A stretch of 64,000 nucleotides of DNA from Prostheceraeus crozeri (lineage: Eukaryota; Platyhelminthes; Polycladida; Euryleptidae). This document shows, piece after piece, positions 48,501-51,905 of this stretch; the first letter of the stretch is position 1, and the number at the start of each line of letters is the position of its first letter. The position numbers and the translations under genes were made by a program. The notes beneath the pieces were generated by a model. The model made no database searches. It was not told the origin of the DNA and saw only the letters and a list, made by a program, of their open reading frames with translations. The stretch is from the NCBI GenBank assembly GCA_907163375.1, contig CAJQUW010003163.1:62001-126000 (forward strand). Direction: 5' to 3'.

Positions 48501-50442
48501 TGAGCTTTGCCGCCGTTGTCTCGTTTGTGTGGGTAGGGTTCTCTACATTGTTACTTTACATCAGTCTCCCATGTATGACGTCACCATCAGTCAAAATGTG
48601 ACTTCGAATTGATTCTGAAGAAACTTTTGTGTGTATATAACACAGAGGTGTTAAGCTGTCAATAAAGAGTGAAAAATGACACTAGACGCTGGTCTTCTCA
48701 ATTTCCTATCAGACAAGACCAATCATTCCTCAGTAATTTTGTGATATTGAATATTGAAGCTGTTTGCCTACTCTTGAACATGAATACCTGAACACGAACT
48801 TGTGTGCATTTGCATGAAATATTAGATAGAGCACTGATTTCGAATTCTGTAAGAGGATAAAGCACATCATCTGATTTAAATAATGTTTGCCACTTGAAAG
48901 CAGTTCTACATTTTCTATTGGAAAAACAAGGATCTGTGAGGAAAATAAAGTTCAGTTATCCTAGACATCTCCATAATCTGTCTCAAGTTATCCCAAATAT
49001 TTGATTTACGGCGTCTCAGGCTAGAAATAAATAAAACATTTCTTCGAAAAATAGAGTGCAATAATGGGAATTAAGCATGATTGAAGCTCAGATGATGTAT
49101 GACTGAAATTGGTTCCGACATCCATGATCTTTCAAATTGCATGATAGTCCGGGAGCTAGCGTGAAGTTGTGCAGGGAACGAGGTAGTACCTAAAACTTTC
49201 ACATAGCATAGTACACCTCTAACCTACTGCAAAATTTTGCGTCTGCCGGATCAGATCATTTGCTTTTCAGAAATAGAGAGGATAACACAATCCTATGTAT
49301 TTCCAGTGGTAAAATTGTGACATTTAAGGTGTTGACTCCATTTTTTCGAATTTTTGCTCATAAAAGTTACACAAATTGGTATTTTGTTGAACTGGTCATT
49401 ATAGAAATCATCTACAGATCATGATCTTTCAAATGAGTTATCATTCAGTGACAGAGGATGAAGTAAAGTGTACAAACAGACACTTTTCGTTAAAGTATAT
49501 CAACAATTTTCCTGAAATTTCTATGTTAAAATTTGCAGTTACACCAACGAAAAGTGTCTGCTTGCACACTTTACTTCGTCCTCTGTCACTGAATGATAGC
49601 TGATTTGAAAGATCATGATCTGTAGATGATTTCTATAATAACCAATTCAACAAAATACCAATTTGTGTAACTTTTATGAGCAAAAACTCGAAAAAATGGA
49701 GTCAGCACCTTAAATGTCACAATTTTACCACTGGAAATACATAGGATTTTGTTATCGTCTCTATTTCTGAAAAGCAAATGATCTGATCCGGCAGACGCGA
49801 AGTTTTGCAGTAGGTCAGAGGTGTACTATGCTATGTGAAAGTTTTATGTACTACCTTGTTCCCTGCACAACTTCACGCTAGCTCCCGGACTATGAGTTGC
49901 CTTGAACTTAAATACTCAGTAAAAATTATGGAAGAGCAATCCAAATGTAGAATGCTTCAAAAACAGTTATTTAGTCAACTGATCATGACTATTTTCATCC
50001 ATTTCAGATATCGAAGAATCCGAATGAAAGGAAACCAAAACCTGGTCAATTCGTGTCGCGTCAAAATCGTCCTGACAATAATACGGAACGTGAACAGAAC
50101 GCGCATGTGATAGATGAGCGTGGAGATCGGATGTTTGCAATAAGCAGAAGTGTTGCACCTGAAGTACAGTATGGAAGTCAATCTAGCTTGCAGGAAAGAA
50201 GTCATTCTTTATCACTACGCGAACAGAGAACCTCCGAACTGTCCCCACGTGCCTATCAAGATATCCTTTTCAATCCACCAGTTCCCAGACATCCCAGAAA
50301 ATTCAGACCACTGCCCAAGGCCGCTAGAAACAACGAAGCAAAGAATGAGTTTGACGCTCTTGGAAGAATGGTCCAACGTTCACCAGCCAAATACATTCAT
50401 CGCATTGGACAGGAACCGTCAGCTTATTGGTCTCGACGCTGA
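6977..50442 (+). CDS. TRPA-type cation channel gene, 9 visible exons, N terminus missing
   Basis: Joined exons 6977-7183, 12928-13742, 17504-17671, 19082-19187, 21513-21681, 31644-31858, 43686-43821, 45901-46055 and 50008-50442 give 2406 nt, or 801 residues plus stop. Every exon-exon junction fits in phase (0, 2, 2, 0, 1, 0, 1, 0) and every intron is GT-AG. The order of parts is a pre-membrane linker, six membrane segments with a pore loop holding MMTGELD, an S6 ending MNLLIGLIVGDV, and a cytoplasmic tail. This matches the transient receptor potential A family, which forms tetrameric Ca2+-permeable channels of the plasma membrane used in chemical, heat or mechanical sensing. TRPA proteins normally begin with many ankyrin repeats; none could be placed in 1-6976, so the 5' exons are probably outside the window. 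Painless/Pyrexia-like versus TRPA1-like cannot be decided by eye. Introns are packed with mobile elements but no exon is broken. Confidence 0.9.
7281..7735 (+). pseudogene. non-LTR retrotransposon reverse transcriptase fragment
   Basis: One frame contains VMINYDFSKAFDTTNHKTLL, the RT motif A region (F-S-K-A-F-D) of LINE-type reverse transcriptases. After a stop at about 7588 another frame has TCDAAQGSILESFL, matching the motif B P-Q-G-S-x-L-G-P-x-L with changes. The catalytic YADD segment is absent because the sequence ends where the Tc1-like fragment begins (about 7735). It is a dead 5'- and 3'-truncated copy. Confidence 0.7.
7732..8566 (-). pseudogene. Tc1-like transposase, frameshifted and C-terminally truncated
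   Basis: The first part (8566-8141) has the N-terminal paired-type DNA-binding region with the GSGRPRKTSKR hook. A frameshift near 8210-8270 leads into the catalytic part: VVWSDEASVRL (first Asp), LFMDDNATCHRSS (second Asp), SWPARSPDLNPVE (Glu). Spacing from the second Asp of DDN to Glu is 34, the DD34E layout of Tc1. The protein stops about 9 residues after that Glu, where the sequence abuts the reverse-transcriptase fragment; Tc1 proteins normally continue 50-60 residues. No terminal inverted repeats were found. Confidence 0.8.
9520..9567. repeat. CT/GA microsatellite
   Basis: A pyrimidine tract made mostly of CT dinucleotides (about 20 units) after cttctccctcc. It sits inside intron 1 with ordinary single-copy sequence on both sides. 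Confidence 0.95.
10564..10872 (+). pseudogene. GIY-YIG endonuclease C-terminal fragment (Penelope-like or LINE-associated)
   Basis: The frame reads CLDKRVREHTPKW, then SSSITQHHLI, then FKVLRQCRSQLELRISEAVG and NPSLCVHKEFV, ending at a stop. This is the order of conserved blocks in retroelement-linked GIY-YIG domains (K/R-x-R-x-x-E-H, S-x-I-x-x-H, E-A-x-x-I-x-x-x-x-P-x-L-x-x). The GIY and YIG strands themselves and the reverse transcriptase are not present upstream. It is a 5'-truncated insertion in intron 1. Family assignment to Penelope-like elements is an inference. Confidence 0.6.
11405..12443 (-). pseudogene. Tc1-like transposase, complete but for one frameshift
   Basis: 12443-12141 encodes the helix-turn-helix region (MAHDQFTRGMAIGMIRCGRS) and GSGRPRKSAGRTDARL. 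After a 1-2 base indel near 12140, 12135-11425 encodes REAGIKSRRPAV and the catalytic core: WTDESRFTLDF, VFQDDSARPHRSS, DWPARSPDLSPIEQVWDELG. Counting from the second Asp of QDDS gives DD34E. The C terminus (CIGARGGHTRY) is full length. Two overlapping plus-strand frames across this region are shadows of the transposase. A truncated twin is at 55303-55881. Confidence 0.87.
12928..13742 (+). CDS. TRPA-like exon 2: pre-S1, S1 to S4
   Basis: This is the largest exon (271 codons plus 2 nt). The acceptor has a strong pyrimidine tract (ttctatttcttctttcag) and the donor is TG|gtatga. Residues 1-70 form the cytoplasmic lead with EMEFSVFEEP, a position where TRPA channels have a conserved V/I-D/E-F-S-F-L type motif. 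S1 is about residues 78-103, S2 about 190-215, S3 about 228-248 and S4 about 260-272 onward. The S1-S2 segment (about residues 104-186) is unusually long. It holds seven cysteines (in CYIDTC, SC, DDCNEC, HC, AC) and N-glycosylation sequons NLS, NLT and NRS, so an extracellular disulfide-bonded cap is likely. The LLRELLQFC stretch after S2 is typical of the family. Confidence 0.92.
13816..15435. mobile_element. family A hAT-like non-autonomous element, copy 1 (long form)
   Basis: Terminal inverted repeats start CATAGAGTAGG and end CCTTACTCTATG, flanked on both sides by GTTACATC, a perfect 8-bp target duplication (13808-13815 and 15436-15443). The outer parts match copies at 23942-24593 and 28107-28966. 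This copy has about 780 bp extra (roughly 14605-15385) near the right end, including a 113-codon open frame (14624-14965) that I do not recognise. The 8-bp duplication is the hAT-superfamily signature; no hAT transposase is encoded. Confidence 0.85.
16859..17425 (-). pseudogene. non-LTR reverse transcriptase C-terminal fragment
   Basis: Minus-strand frame: KVYNAFILGILEHNSPLFVG, then KLNAEKMEKIRRRCHRIICG. This is the C-terminal 'thumb' region that follows the RT domain in LINE elements (S-x-I-x-P-x-L-E-Y-x-x-P-V-W ... I-E-x-V-Q-R-R). Upstream (17165-17425) related sequence continues with frame breaks. The same block recurs at 1-220. No RT active site is present. It lies 80 bp from TRPA-like exon 3. 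Confidence 0.65.
17504..17671 (+). CDS. TRPA-like exon 3: S4-S5 linker and S5
   Basis: The exon completes a split Trp codon with its first base and ends with AG of a split Ser codon (donor AG|gtgagg). It encodes ILMFWYISKFPVFSMYVIMY followed by a hydrophobic S5 (ILVTFSWLILGFAFEFHLLL). The F-P-x-F-x-M-Y-V-x-M pattern and the F-x-F-H-L-L-L end are characteristic of TRPA S4-S5 and S5. The polypyrimidine tract (gctttgattttcag) is good. A fragment of a non-LTR retrotransposon, on the other strand, ends about 80 bp upstream. Confidence 0.93.
17750..18245 (-). pseudogene. GIY-YIG fragment of a Penelope-like element, split in two orientations
   Basis: On the minus strand, 18177-17905 reads MNRPFGVRFAEHRRSID, then SAISDHIVLRHSDRSFSIDD, DIIDRLSNP and VAEANYIRIHCPSMNRKHEL. 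This is the middle and C-terminal part of a retroelement GIY-YIG nuclease. On the plus strand, just beyond the break at about 18178, RYVVYRFTCRLCNKCYI (about 18178-18235) is the start of the same kind of domain, with C-x-x-C and the first strand. The two halves therefore lie head to head. Related copies, one of each orientation, occupy 47640-48180. Confidence 0.6.
18253..18833. repeat. direct repeat pair, about 170-190 bp, spaced 391 bp
   Basis: 18253-18418 and 18644-18833 share attagacgtctgttttgaac, taacagta.gaatgagtagtg and ccagatattgggccaaagct with small indels. The region between them is unrelated. The first copy is joined directly to the GIY-YIG fragment, so these may be repeats of that retroelement. 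Confidence 0.75.
19082..19187 (+). CDS. TRPA-like exon 4: pore helix and selectivity filter
   Basis: The exon is short (106 nt), entering in phase 2 and leaving in phase 0, with acceptor tttgctttccag and donor ATG|gtaatc. It encodes SSIHKVWVMMTGELD, the pore helix and filter. M-[TL]-G-[ED] is the TRPA filter pattern; the acidic residue (E413 of the partial protein) would line the pore and set divalent permeability. The segment after it (ASGFTEQYPASGDKHEM) would be the outer vestibule leading to S6. The exon is too short to be found as an open reading frame and was placed by motif and phase. Confidence 0.92.
19188..21512 (+). other. intron 4 of the TRPA-like gene: contents
   Basis: GT-AG intron of 2.3 kb. 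19188-21114 shows no exon-like or transposon-coding signal. A short stretch at 19795-19860 resembles 25020-25085 (aggatgcaggt ... ggttacagtg). The last 400 bp is a foldback element (21115-21492). Confidence 0.6.
21115..21492. mobile_element. small foldback element F1, ends related to the 76-bp satellite unit
   Basis: The left arm begins atagtccggcagccag and contains gagtttctgcagggaacgag and tgatgtacaccctacgaatc. The right arm is its imperfect inverted copy (gattcgtagtaggg ... ctcgttctgtgcg). The first 76 bp of the left arm are one unit of the satellite found at 34487-42252. The inner part (ctacgaatc ... gccgag) matches the sequence next to the satellite arms. There is no ORF. Confidence 0.75.
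21513..21681 (+). CDS. TRPA-like exon 5: S6 and TRP-box-like helix
   Basis: The exon runs from acceptor gcatgctttcag to donor ATGG|gtgagg (phase 0 in, 1 out). It encodes S6, VLAAFILLIGIILMNLLIGL, followed by IVGDVQEISNQAKLEKW. The M-N-L-L-I-G-L-x-V-G-D string is the clearest TRPA signature in the window. The reading frame stays open past the donor (EDKILLIYDNLKA), so a retained-intron form is possible, but only the gtgagg donor gives phase agreement with the next strong exon. The right end of a foldback element lies only about 20 bp upstream of this exon. Confidence 0.93.
22242..22401. mobile_element. 160-bp hairpin (MITE-like)
   Basis: Arms of about 50 bp pair almost perfectly: tacgaaagcgatgtacaaaa through gacagcgctat on the left, atagcgctgtcgcacatttt through ggctttcgta on the right. 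The loop is about 60 bp. No ORF and no clear target duplication. A foldback MITE or a hairpin transcript source are the options. Confidence 0.75.
23942..24593. mobile_element. family A hAT-like non-autonomous element, copy 2 (short form)
   Basis: A 652-bp copy with CATAGAGTAGGTATATTAGG at the left and ATATCCTTACTCTATG at the right, flanked by perfect 8-bp duplications ACTGAAGT (23934-23941, 24594-24601). It is colinear with the outer parts of copy 1 and lacks the 780-bp extra segment. Confidence 0.9.
26700..27987 (-). mobile_element. mariner element with perfect 30-bp inverted repeats
   Basis: The element is 1288 bp, the usual mariner length. The first 30 bases (CGTGGTGGCGTCAATAAGTC plus 10 more) are an exact inverted copy of the last 30, and TA flanks both ends (26698-26699, 27988-27989), the mariner target duplication. 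Identical ends imply a relatively young insertion. The transposase inside is broken. Confidence 0.93.
26862..27806 (-). pseudogene. mariner transposase, broken (DD34D type)
   Basis: 27806-27336 encodes the N-terminal helix-turn-helix domains (MISDVEKRSVIHFLYLRG, TVYKWIKEFRNGRTSIED, DRPGRP). Around 27335-27345 the frame breaks and the segment that should carry the first catalytic Asp is shortened. 27339-27010 carries MLTIFWDHKGV, LLHDNAPIHTS (second Asp) and PPYNPDLAPSDFFLF (third Asp), spaced DD34D. A stop right after FLFSH interrupts the C-terminal part, which otherwise continues KKHLRGKKFSS to a stop near 26862. Two lesions make it non-autonomous, but the ends are intact. Confidence 0.87.
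28107..28966. mobile_element. family A hAT-like non-autonomous element, copy 3
   Basis: An 860-bp copy with left end CATAGAGTAACTAGCCTATA and right end CCCTACTCTGTG, flanked by perfect 8-bp duplications ATTTTGAT (28099-28106, 28967-28974). The interior matches copies 1 and 2, and includes about 200 bp that copy 2 lacks but copy 1 shares (cattagcagcctgtcactgg region). Confidence 0.9.
30068..30340. mobile_element. 273-bp MITE flanked by TA
   Basis: Inverted ends CACTATAAACTTTAGGGTAC and GTGCCCTAGAGTTTACAGTG (about 80 percent pairing) with TA at each boundary. The interior has multiple short repeats of taggcgcc, taggcacc and tagtgcc (30128-30205) and two copies of aaatttcgtgcc. No ORF. TA flanks suggest mobilisation by a Tc1/mariner-type transposase. 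Confidence 0.55.
30654..30879 (+). mobile_element. tRNA-derived SINE, copy 1
   Basis: The order is a leader (ccctccacatgcctgcg), a tRNA-like head (ggtcccgtggccttgtgg ttagagggc) with a degenerate A box, a B box (GGTTCAAACC at about 30798), and a conserved downstream domain (aggcccaacaggccgaaaca, tgtctcgtggtgg). A second copy, reversed, is at 56876-57067. It is immediately preceded by an inverted repeat of aatcacttaatac (30574-30586) and gtattaagtgatt (30651-30663). Confidence 0.7.
31644..31858 (+). CDS. TRPA-like exon 6: proximal C-terminal tail
   Basis: 215 nt, acceptor gttactctttcag, donor TGG|gtaagt, phase 1 in and 0 out. Joined to exon 5 the split codon is Glu, followed by DLRNLYRFLRKNVQYF. 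The exon ends VVKMKRFFLW. It was recognised by splice signals, open frame and exact phase match on both sides, not by homology; the TRPA tail is poorly conserved. It probably forms a cytoplasmic helix after S6. The next intron is 11.8 kb and carries the foldback/satellite block. Confidence 0.85.
32025..33508. mobile_element. family D element, interrupted by family C
   Basis: The outer parts (32025-32070 and 33149-33508) match the uninterrupted copy at 59438-59865: ccacgctcaattacgcg and attacaca at the left, gtgatttctgactcttagtg and ggatgtttggggtg at the right. The ends are inverted around CACTAGGTG. No transposase is visible. Confidence 0.75.
32071..33140. mobile_element. family C hAT-like element, complete 1070-bp copy
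   Basis: Ends CAGTGGCGTC ... GACGCCACTG with perfect 8-bp duplications CACATGAC (32063-32070, 33141-33148). The related empty site at 59470 reads CACATTAC, directly showing the insertion. A partner copy interrupted by piggyBac is at 799-5482. No coding potential, so it is non-autonomous. Confidence 0.88.
33672..34225 (-). pseudogene. piggyBac-like (PGBD4-type) transposase N-terminal relic
   Basis: 33875-33672 reads MGLVKFPKISDNWSK, then MSRNRFQLLLRMIHFTKDSD and LPNDRLCKFRNVV. This matches the start of the piggyBac DDE domain (M-G-x-x-x-x-P-x-x-x-x-Y/W-W-S, M-x-R-x-R-F-x-x-L-x-R-x-x-H-F). The upstream frame 34225-33884 is acidic/serine-rich, like a piggyBac N terminus, and lies in another frame. 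None of the catalytic Asp residues is present. It differs clearly from the piggyBac at 1890-5275. Confidence 0.65.
34487..34862 (-). repeat. 76-bp satellite, inverted left arm, about 5 units
   Basis: Units begin catagtccggcagccagcac and end acaatgatgtacacc. The second unit has a 3-base insertion (gtttcttctgc). Units 4 and 5 share private changes (ggatagtttggcagccagac), so this arm was amplified separately from the right arm. Confidence 0.93.
35264..42252 (+). repeat. 76-bp satellite array, about 92 units, with 760-bp higher-order repeat
   Basis: The unit contains ggtgtacatcattctgtgaa, agtctcattgtcggcctcgt, tccctgcagaaactcgtgct and ggctgccggactatga (76 bp). The length 6989 bp divided by 76 gives 92. 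Common variants are cactttcgg for cattgtcgg, gtgcctgcc for ggctgcc, catgcacaaac for ctgcagaaac, and gtgtgcatc for gtgtacatc. The catgcacaaac variant falls at 36521, 36825, 37281, 37585 and 38041, alternating 304 and 456 bp. Since 76 is not a multiple of 3 and frames close quickly, the array is not coding. Confidence 0.97.
43073..43365. repeat. three 79-bp tandem units ending in a hairpin
   Basis: Units start at 43073, 43152 and 43231 (aaataaatta ... ctgcgctctag), almost identical. Part of the last unit (tcgattaaaaagtccttttc ... gcgatatcattgtc) pairs with an inverted copy (gacaacgatatcgctc ... gaaaagttgactttttaatc) up to 43365. This repeats, on a small scale, the plan of F2: tandem units on one inverted arm and a single unit on the other. 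Confidence 0.9.
43686..43821 (+). CDS. TRPA-like exon 7: C-terminal helix
   Basis: 136 nt after a T-rich acceptor (aatgttttttttag), ending at ACAG|gtaatt. It encodes RPLTAFMGFVPVKELHRRLL, then NLEKRNDKLFRRFCQQQKLN. This charged heptad-like helix could be the C-terminal coiled coil that holds TRPA tetramers together, which is an inference. Its leftover G joins AC of the next exon to give Asp, so the phase is exact. The 92-copy satellite arm ends 1.4 kb upstream. Confidence 0.85.
44175..44350. repeat. T-rich low-complexity tract
   Basis: About 175 bp of mostly T with scattered A, G and C (tttttttttttgttg, tttttttattttattttttt). It gives spurious hydrophobic open frames on the plus strand. It may be a diverged poly(A) tail of a minus-strand retrocopy, but no retrocopy body is recognised next to it. 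Confidence 0.7.
44686..45200. mobile_element. family B hAT-like element, older copy
   Basis: Left end CACAGAATTAGATTG, right end CTAATTCTGTG, flanks TCTCTATC (44678-44685) and GGTCTATC (45201-45208), 6 of 8 matching. The interior shares long blocks with 5483-6375. Divergence from 51292 and 57327 copies is greater, so it is an older subfamily. Confidence 0.75.
45494..45722. mobile_element. 229-bp foldback (MITE-like)
   Basis: The arms pair: tagacactgcgtttcg ... ccttggaatggc ... ttgaaatatctagaa against ttctagatatttcaa gccattccaag ... aaaacgcagcgtcta, with a centre around gccaggatgcacagacg. Overlapping open frames on both strands are consequences of the palindrome. It lies 180 bp upstream of exon 8. 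Confidence 0.75.
45901..46055 (+). CDS. TRPA-like exon 8: acidic-serine tail
   Basis: 155 nt with acceptor ttatttttttcag and donor CGA|gtaagt (phase 1 in, 0 out). It encodes AVIRSHERLPAYGKPWKAGE, then a Ser/Asp/Glu cluster (LSDSSSEDSSEEYSTIDES) that looks like a casein kinase 2 substrate, and SLLHFYPSYVHER. No domain is recognised. It is supported by the splice signals and the phase match on both sides. Confidence 0.84.
46114..46306. repeat. 193-bp direct repeat, left copy
   Basis: Matches 47019-47211 closely (aatgatatcaggcactaaaa, tcttactattttaaaactta, ctgtctatggtacaatg.gtgg). Together they flank about 710 bp, like LTRs of a small element, but there is no TG...CA end, primer site or target duplication. 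Confidence 0.85.
46278..46493 (-). pseudogene. CxxC zinc-binding module fragment
   Basis: Reads MSGRSCKHDKNQFCYICG, then LNDNLATAHDLYFGLKITQD, VGKVWAPEYSCSTHC and a stop. This order (C-x-x-x-x-x-x-F-C-Y-I-C-G ... Y-F-G-x-x-x-x-D ... W-A-P-x-x-x-C-x-x-C) resembles an uncharacterised cysteine module seen in many transposon-rich invertebrate genomes; that is recalled, not searched. The last pair is C-x3-C here instead of C-x2-C, and the protein ends early inside the 193-bp repeat. It is probably a dead copy or a single exon. Confidence 0.5.
47019..47211. repeat. 193-bp direct repeat, right copy
   Basis: Pair of 46114-46306, with the same length and order of blocks and a few substitutions. The sequence after the repeat is not shared. 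Confidence 0.85.
47640..48180. mobile_element. head-to-head GIY-YIG retroelement 3' ends
   Basis: 47640-47930 matches 17865-18155 in direct orientation (gacaaactggcattg, ggatggacaatgga, gcactcgcactgtctagatt). From about 47936 the sequence turns around: 47940-48180 is the inverse of 17765-17985 (gggtggctgaagcgaattgc, tccatgaataagtcctcggc, ttacaagggagaattttcaa). Two truncated minus- and plus-strand ends thus meet near 47935. Coding fragments of the nuclease are recognisable only in part. Confidence 0.65.
49144..49893. mobile_element. foldback element F3, 750-bp near-perfect palindrome
   Basis: Arms of about 347 bp (49144-49490 and 49547-49893) are nearly identical inverted copies around a loop of about 55 bp. 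The outermost 75 bp (atagtccgggagctagcg, gtgcagggaacgagg, actttcac, tagtacacctc) are a diverged 76-bp satellite unit. The interior (gatcagatcatttgc, agaaatcatctacag) is not shared with F1 or F2. It is 114 bp upstream of the last TRPA-like exon. A transcript through it would form a very long hairpin. Confidence 0.88.
50008..50442 (+). CDS. TRPA-like terminal exon 9, stop TGA 50440-50442
   Basis: The exon begins in phase 0 after tttcatccatttcag with ISKNPNERKPKPG and stays open for 144 codons to TGA. It is polar, rich in Arg, Pro, Ser and Gln, with no predicted membrane segment, ending PSAYWSRR. This is a low-complexity cytoplasmic tail with no recognised domain. A 750-bp near-palindrome ends 114 bp upstream of its acceptor. 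Confidence 0.82.
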   Translation: MSKNPNERKPKPGQFVSRQNRPDNNTEREQNAHVIDERGDRMFAISRSVAPEVQYGSQSSLQERSHSLSLREQRTSELSPRAYQDILFNPPVPRHPRKFRPLPKAARNNEAKNEFDALGRMVQRSPAKYIHRIGQEPSAYWSRR

Positions 50443-50990
50443 CATTTTTGATGAAGCTGATCAGCAGTAGTTGTCCTAAGGCCGCTGTTACACAGGAAAA
50501 GGAGTCTTCCATCTTCCATGTCACTCGCCTATTTGTACATTCTTCATAAGGCGTCTTCCATAAGGCGTGATGAGACGATTTTCATCTGCCATCTTCCACC
50601 TACCGCAGTCACACTAGGGAAATCCATCTCCTATTCAGTCAGCGCTATTTTTTACCATCAACCGTTGCTATGACAACTGTCTAAGCTCTTCTCTTCCTCA
50701 TCCTTGTCCTCGTCCGACATGGTGAACAAAGGCTGTTATCTGATTGCTTCTCTTCGGAAATGACAGCTTCTTATATCTTCCCTCAGACGTCAGATCACGT
50801 TCTTCTAATTTTAGAACAGTCGCGGCTGATGGAAATGAAGTTCATCAGCCGTATAATTTCGTGCCTTATGACTTTTCCTGTGTGACGCCGACCTTAATGT
50901 CTATAAATGTAAGAATCTTTTAGACGCTTAGATACATTTATTAGCATACATGGTGTGTGATGTCAATAAAATTACTAAAGAACTAGTATG
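50443..50990 (+). terminator. 3' UTR and polyadenylation signal of the TRPA-like gene
   Basis: After the TGA there is no long open frame. A canonical AATAAA occurs at 50965-50970, about 520 bp downstream of the stop; cleavage would fall shortly after it. The region 50500-50890 is rich in CTTC and includes short direct repeats (ataaggcgt, about 50547-50567). The exact 3' end is inferred. Confidence 0.5.
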
Positions 50991-51283
50991 GTGAGATTTT
51001 ATGACAAATCAAAACGGAACACTTATTATGTGAGAGACAGAGAAGACTGTGATAAGTTTTGTAAAAAATGTTTCGTATTTCCAAAGTCATCTAAAAATAT
51101 TAAGTGCCTAATACTCAATACTTCGTCGAAAACAAATTTCTTTAGTGCTAAGTCGCTGGATCACAAGAACTATACCTCTGACTGACAATCATTCCATAAA
51201 ATGTCCAATGGTACTTTTTTCGTAGGAATTGTGGTAGTGTAAGTCAAGAATTATCGGAGTCAAGCATCAGTTTTTGATTAAAT
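50990..51283. other. intergenic, no feature recognised
   Basis: Between the polyadenylation signal and the next transposon. A 65-codon open frame (50988-51185) has no recognised motif and no supporting splice or promoter signal. Confidence 0.4.
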
Positions 51284-51291
51284 ATTACACA

Positions 51292-51897
51292 CACAGAATT
51301 AGATTCATCTGCGCGCGCTTTGGTTTCCTAGAAAGGAAGAATTGTATGTAACCTTAATATCGAAATGGCAGATCACAGATTTAGACAACTTGCTCCTTCT
51401 CGAATGGATAATTCGTGTTTCGCTTGCTATTGGAAAAGGCAAACAATAAGCTGTCAGCAGAGGACATCAGAGTCAGTGAGAGATGCGTGCGTGCTGTGAT
51501 ATCACTTCGCACACACCAAAACACACATCGATGCCTGGTTTCGATTCAATGTATGCACTATACAGTGAGCAATGCCGAGGAGAGGATGTGAAAACATCAG
51601 GTGAACTAATTTTCGTACGCCTGCTACTTTTTTTAATAATGATCGGAAGGGCCAACATTATGGAGAAAACTTGTGCGCAATGATCTGAATTCTTCGAATC
51701 TGAAGGAATTGTGGCAATCGAAGCACTTTGCTTGAACTCACATTAATCCGCAAGCGACGCACGACTTTTTTCCTATCTCTGTAAGGTATTAGGAGTTCCT
51801 TTTTGCCCACTTAATAGGTTCCTCGATGTGCCGGCAATTTCGTATTAATCACACTTCTAGCAAACCGAAGCAGATAAACAAAATATTTAATTTTGTG
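51292..51897 (-). mobile_element. family B hAT-like element, copy
   Basis: Left end CACAGAATTAGATTCATCTG, right end AATATTTAATTTTGTG, flanked by perfect 8-bp duplications ATTACACA (51284-51291, 51898-51905). 606 bp, an inverted copy of 57327-57935. Ends pair imperfectly over about 40 bp (cagaatta ... atctgc ... tttggtttcctaga). No transposase. Confidence 0.9.
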
Positions 51898-51905
51898 ATT
51901 ACACA

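Larger units (their letters stand above)
46056..50007 (+). other. intron 8 of the TRPA-like gene: contents
   Basis: GT-AG intron. It holds a direct-repeat pair (46114-46306, 47019-47211), a minus-strand CxxC protein fragment (46278-46493), head-to-head GIY-YIG fragments (47640-48180) and foldback F3 (49144-49893). An unassigned 73-codon frame at 47263-47484 has no recognised domain. 48190-49140 shows nothing identifiable. Confidence 0.65.
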
